This document shows positions 5,503 to 8,227 of a DNA stretch of 8,227 bases, piece after piece. The stretch's first letter is position 1. Each line of letters opens with the position of its first letter. The notes under the pieces are model-generated. The model was not told the DNA's origin, searched no databases, and saw only the letters and a program-made list of their open reading frames with translations. A program made the position numbers and the translations under genes. The stretch comes from JAOUEA01 sp035249905 (GTDB lineage: Bacteria > Actinomycetota > UBA4738 > HRBIN12), in the NCBI GenBank assembly GCA_035249905.1, contig DATFFT010000023.1, positions 1 through 8,227 on the forward strand. The letters are read 5' to 3'.

Positions 5503-7812
5503 GTGTTCGCCACTCTCGGACGTTGGTGCTTCCGGAACCGGGGCAAGGTCGCCCTGCTGTGGGTCGCCGCCCTGATCGTGGGCGGCGCCGTCAGCGGCAT
5601 GATCGGCACCGCGTACAGCACCGAGTTCGCGCTGCCCGACGTGGAGAGCCGCCGCGGGTTCGACATCCTCGACGAGCACTTCGCCGACTCGAGCGCCGGC
5701 GGCGAAGGCGGCACGATCGTCTTCCGCGCGGAGCAGGGCGTCGACGACCCCGATGTGCGCGAGGAGATGTCCGCCTTCTTCGACGAGGTGGGCCAGATCG
5801 AGGGCGTCACGCTCGTCAGCCCGTACTCCGAGGAAGGTGCCCAGCAGATCGCTGCGCAGGGTCCCGAGGCCGGGAAGATCGCCTACGCGCAGATCGGGCT
5901 GCCGCGCGAGATCACGCTGGAAGAGGCGGCGGAGGTCAGCTCACAGATCCGTCGGGCGATGCCCGAGATCGACGGCGTGCAGATCGAGATCGGCGGCCAG
6001 CTGCTCGCGGAGTTCGAGGTGCCGAGCTCGGAGCTGCTGGGCCTGGCGTTCGCGATCATCGTGCTGATCCTCGCGTTCGGATCGGTGCTCGCGATGGGCC
6101 TGCCGATCGGCATCGCGCTCGCCGGCATCGGCGTGGGCACGATCCTCGCCGGCCTGCTGAGCCACGTGCTGTCGATCCCGGACTTCGCCACCACCGTCGC
6201 CGTGATGCTCGGCCTCGGCGTCGGCATCGACTACGCGCTGTTCATCGTGACCCGCTACCGGGAGAACCTGCACAAGGGGGCCTCGGTCGAGGACGCCACG
6301 GTCGTGGCGCTCGACACCGCCGGCCGGGCCGTCGCGTTCGCCGGCACCACCGTCGTGATCTCGCTGATGGGCATGTTGCTGATGGGGCTGTCGTTCATCA
6401 CCGGCCTTGCCGGCGCGGCGGCCGTCGTCGTCGCCGTCACGGCGGTCGCGTCGCTCACGCTGCTGCCGGCCCTGCTCGGGTTCGCGGGCGAGCGTGTCGA
6501 GGTGACCCGGTGGCGAGGGCTGGTCGCCGCGCTGCTCGTCGCCGCGGGGCTCGTGGGGGTCGCGCTCACGATCCAGCCGCTGGCCCTCGTCGGGCTCGCG
6601 CTCGCCGCCGTGGTGATCGCCGCGAGCTTCGCGGTCGCCCCGCTGCGGCGCGAGGTGCCGCGTCGCCGGCAGCGGCCGCTGCAGGAGACCGTCCCCTACC
6701 GGTGGAGCCGCGTGATCCAGCGGCACCCGGTGATCGCGGCGCTCGCGGGCGTGGTGGTCCTCGTGGCCCTCGCGTTGCCGTATTTCAGCCTGCGGCTCGC
6801 GTTCAGCGACGAGGGGAACTTCCCGGCGGAGACGACCACCCGCAAGGCCTACGATCTGCTGGCGGCGGGCTTCGGCCCCGGGTTCAACGGCCCGCTGCTG
6901 CTCAGCACCGAGATCCCCGAGGGCACCGATCCCGCTGCGCTCGAGGGCGTCACCGAGGCCCTGTCCGCCGACCCGGGGGTCGCGTTCGTGACCCCGGCCG
7001 TCCCGAACGACCCGGAGCAGCCCGCGGCGGCGCTCTGGCGGTTGTTCCCGACGACCGCTCCGCAGGACGAGGCGACCACGGAGCTGGTCGAGCGGCTCCG
7101 CGACGAGGTGCTGCCCGCCGCGGAAGAGGGCACCGGACTCGACGTCGCGGTGTCGGGCGGGGTCGCCGCCGCGGTCGACTTCTCGGTGTACCTCACGGCG
7201 CGCATGCCTCTGTTCATCGGCGTGGTGCTCCTGCTGTCGTTCCTGCTGCTGATGTTGGTGTTCCGGTCGATCCTGGTGCCGCTGAAGGCGGTCGTGATGA
7301 ACCTGCTGTCGATCGGCGCGGCCTACGGCGTGGTGACGGCCATCTTCCAGTGGGGATGGGGCGGCAGCATCCTCAACATCGAGCCCGCACCGATCGAGCC
7401 GTTCGTGCCGATGATGATGTTCGCGATCGTGTTCGGCCTGTCGATGGACTACGAGGTGTTCCTGCTGTCGCGGATCCGCGAGGAGTACCTGCGCACGGGC
7501 GACAGCCGGCTCTCGGTCGCCGACGGCCTGGCGGCCACGGCCCGGGTGATCACGGCGGCGGCCGCGATCATGGTCGTGGTGTTCGGCAGCTTCATCGGCG
7601 AGAGCGACCGCATCATCAAGCTGTTCGGCGTGGGGCTCGCGAGCGCGGTGTTCCTCGACGCCACGATCGTGCGGATGCTGCTCGTGCCGGCCACGATGGA
7701 GCTGCTCGGCGACTCCAACTGGTGGCTGCCGAAGTGGCTCGACCGGGCGCTGCCGAAGGTCGCCGTCGAGGGCGAGGACCTCGAGGCACGACCGGAGCTC
7801 GAGACCGTGTGA
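5503..7812 (+). CDS. MMPL/RND-superfamily exporter
   Basis: This 769-residue inner-membrane transporter probably exports lipids or other hydrophobic molecules using proton flux. It shows the RND duplication. In half 1, TM1 is at about 16-37, an extracytoplasmic porter domain at 38-176, and TM2-TM6 at about 178-327. In half 2, TM7 is at about 409-431, a porter domain at 432-566 and TM8-TM12 from about 569. The paired MMPL signatures are GLGVGIDYALFIVTRYRE (Asp243-Tyr244 in TM4) and VFGLSMDYEVFLLSRIRE (Asp649-Tyr650 in TM10), the proposed proton relay. Residues 338-380, normally a cytoplasmic linker, form two additional hydrophobic stretches, then a basic segment (RREVPRRRQR). There is no large C-terminal domain. 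The start is GTG with AAGGAG seven bases upstream. No regulator or lipid-biosynthesis gene is adjacent, so the cargo cannot be inferred. The gene is divergent from the VOC gene across 168 bases. Confidence 0.92.
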   Translation: MFATLGRWCFRNRGKVALLWVAALIVGGAVSGMIGTAYSTEFALPDVESRRGFDILDEHFADSSAGGEGGTIVFRAEQGVDDPDVREEMSAFFDEVGQIEGVTLVSPYSEEGAQQIAAQGPEAGKIAYAQIGLPREITLEEAAEVSSQIRRAMPEIDGVQIEIGGQLLAEFEVPSSELLGLAFAIIVLILAFGSVLAMGLPIGIALAGIGVGTILAGLLSHVLSIPDFATTVAVMLGLGVGIDYALFIVTRYRENLHKGASVEDATVVALDTAGRAVAFAGTTVVISLMGMLLMGLSFITGLAGAAAVVVAVTAVASLTLLPALLGFAGERVEVTRWRGLVAALLVAAGLVGVALTIQPLALVGLALAAVVIAASFAVAPLRREVPRRRQRPLQETVPYRWSRVIQRHPVIAALAGVVVLVALALPYFSLRLAFSDEGNFPAETTTRKAYDLLAAGFGPGFNGPLLLSTEIPEGTDPAALEGVTEALSADPGVAFVTPAVPNDPEQPAAALWRLFPTTAPQDEATTELVERLRDEVLPAAEEGTGLDVAVSGGVAAAVDFSVYLTARMPLFIGVVLLLSFLLLMLVFRSILVPLKAVVMNLLSIGAAYGVVTAIFQWGWGGSILNIEPAPIEPFVPMMMFAIVFGLSMDYEVFLLSRIREEYLRTGDSRLSVADGLAATARVITAAAAIMVVVFGSFIGESDRIIKLFGVGLASAVFLDATIVRMLLVPATMELLGDSNWWLPKWLDRALPKVAVEGEDLEARPELETV

Positions 7813-7875
7813 GTGCGTAGCAAGAGCTCAGAACGAACCCGTCGGGCATGAAGAGCTTGCGAGGCAGCCTGGGAT

Positions 7876-7949
7876 GGTGACACCGAAAATGATGTCGATC
7901 GGGCGGCGGGCGCGCCCGAGGTCGATCCGACATCGAAAATGGTGTCACC
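7876..7949. repeat. 74-bp interrupted palindrome containing two direct copies of an 18-bp palindromic site
   Basis: The outer arms GGTGACACC (7876-7884) and GGTGTCACC (7941-7949) pair perfectly, as do GATGTCG (7891-7897) and CGACATC (7928-7934). At the exact centre (7912/7913) is a perfect palindrome, CGGGCGCGCCCG (7907-7918). Between the outer and inner arms each side carries GAAAAT on the same strand (7885-7890 and 7935-7940), so these six bases do not pair. Read as direct repeats, 7879-7896 and 7929-7946 match the consensus GACAYCGAAAATGRTGTC at 16 of 18 bases, and each copy is itself a near-palindrome around GAAAAT. It could be a solo end or miniature relative of an insertion sequence (IS21-type ends carry repeated ~20-bp sites), a pair of protein-binding sites, or a structured RNA end. 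No target duplication flanks it. Confidence 0.75.
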
Positions 7950-8086
7950 CTCGCTGAGCTCACGGATCGCTTCGCGCAGGCCCGGCTGACGCCCGGGTTG
8001 GCGAACCTCGATGCCGCTCCGTCCGGACTGGTGATGTGTGCTGACCGTTCGAGCGGGGTATGGGCGGGCGGATAGCCGTCGACCCC

Positions 8087-8093
8087 AAGGAGG
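8087..8093 (+). promoter_or_regulatory. Strong Shine-Dalgarno of the HesB/IscA-like gene
   Basis: AAGGAGG sits six bases before the ATG at 8100-8102 and fixes that start. Confidence 0.8.
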
Positions 8094-8099
8094 GAACCG

Positions 8100-8227
8100 A
8101 TGCTGACGGTCACCGACAGTGCAGCTTCCGAGATGCGTCAGATCCTCGATCGCGATGACGTGCAAGGCTCGGCCATAAGGCTGACCCGCCAGGCACGAGA
8201 GGATGGGGCGGCCGAGATCTCGCTCGT
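8100..8227 (+). CDS. HesB/IscA-like Fe-S biogenesis family protein, N-terminal fragment (3' end outside window)
   Basis: The 42 full codons visible begin M-L-T-V-T-D-S-A-A-S-E-M-R-Q-I-L-D and continue to A-E-I-S-L-V. This resembles the N-terminus of small A-type (HesB/IscA-like) proteins, where a strand (LTVTD), a helix starting A-A and ending near position 17, and a strand of the form G-x-x-I/L-R-L come before a second strand ending L-V. A-type proteins carry or insert Fe-S clusters using three Cys that would all lie beyond the window end, so I cannot tell whether they are present; some actinobacterial relatives lack them. The segment RLTRQAREDGAAE is more polar than usual. The ATG is well supported by AAGGAGG six bases upstream. 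The gene is co-directional with the exporter, but 287 bases away with a palindrome between, so it is probably a separate unit. Confidence 0.6.
   Translation, partial: MLTVTDSAASEMRQILDRDDVQGSAIRLTRQAREDGAAEISL

Larger units (their letters stand above)
7813..8099. other. Intergenic region without a supported gene
   Basis: The 287 bases between the exporter stop and the HesB/IscA-like start hold the 74-bp palindrome described separately and no ORF I would call. A ten-codon ATG frame (7848-7880) and a longer plus frame that stays open to 8073 both lack a ribosome binding site, and the second has no plausible start. I see no convincing terminator with a U-tract for the exporter. No -35/-10 pair for the downstream gene stands out; CTGACC (8041-8046) is -35-like but has no -10 at proper spacing. 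Confidence 0.6.

Noticed and set aside
5418..7820. 800-codon plus-strand frame across the exporter
   Set aside because: It is a ghost frame of the MMPL gene: an Arg/Gly/Ala-rich translation without domains. The other frame has the RND signatures, twelve or more helices and a good ribosome binding site.
7848..7880. Ten-codon ATG ORF before the palindrome
   Set aside because: It has no ribosome binding site, no recognisable peptide class, and its stop falls inside the palindrome arm.
7879..7946. A chromosomal dif site pair
   Set aside because: The 6-bp core inside symmetric arms is suggestive, but the arms do not match any dif arm sequence I know, and they are shorter than the 11 bp of dif.
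7876..7949. A rho-independent terminator for the exporter
   Set aside because: The stem is interrupted and there is no U-tract on either strand. The nested direct sites are better explained as DNA-level structure.
7893..8073. Plus-strand open frame through the right half of the palindrome
   Set aside because: It has no ATG/GTG start with a ribosome binding site; the first possible starts are late, and the translation matches nothing I know.

Overview
The window looks like a piece of chromosome from a high-GC actinobacterium. GC-rich third codon positions dominate almost every gene, and spurious open frames shadow the real ones. Two genes fit the phylum: a deazaflavin (F420)-dependent nitro/quinone reductase relative (204-695) and a two-module VOC protein that closely resembles mycobacterial CFP30B/Rv0577 (4558-5334). 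I cannot place the organism below phylum. No rRNA, tRNA, CRISPR array or intact insertion sequence is visible.

Layout. The left edge (1-192) is the 3' end of a dual-specificity protein phosphatase, cut inside its catalytic P-loop. It converges on the F420-type reductase (204-695, minus). Upstream of that, also on the minus strand, is a class I SAM-dependent methyltransferase (874 to about 1644). A divergent gene (1736-2866, plus) encodes an AAA-type ATPase with a C-terminal DUF4143 domain. Its codon use is visibly less GC-rich than its neighbours, and it carries a full E...D...ExK nuclease-like signature. A minus-strand run follows: an EamA/DMT transporter (2877-3797), a two-helix membrane protein with a long Pro/Ser/Thr/Asp-rich tail (3835-4485), and the VOC protein (4558-5334). 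Divergent from the VOC gene is an MMPL/RND-family exporter (5503-7812, plus) with an extra hydrophobic hairpin between its two halves. A 287-bp non-coding gap (7813-8099) contains a 74-bp interrupted palindrome. The right edge (8100-8227) is the start of an HesB/IscA-like Fe-S biogenesis gene, cut by the window end.

The genes do not form one pathway. This is a set of single housekeeping or accessory genes in short transcription units: three possible minus-strand units, a lone ATPase and a lone exporter. The most unusual element is the palindrome at 7876-7949. It is built from two 18-bp copies of GACAYCGAAAATGRTGTC in direct orientation around a perfect 12-bp GC palindrome. The second most unusual is the low-complexity tail of the membrane protein, with nine consecutive Asp codons and four tandem 12-bp repeats. 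I see no clear evidence of a new multi-gene system.
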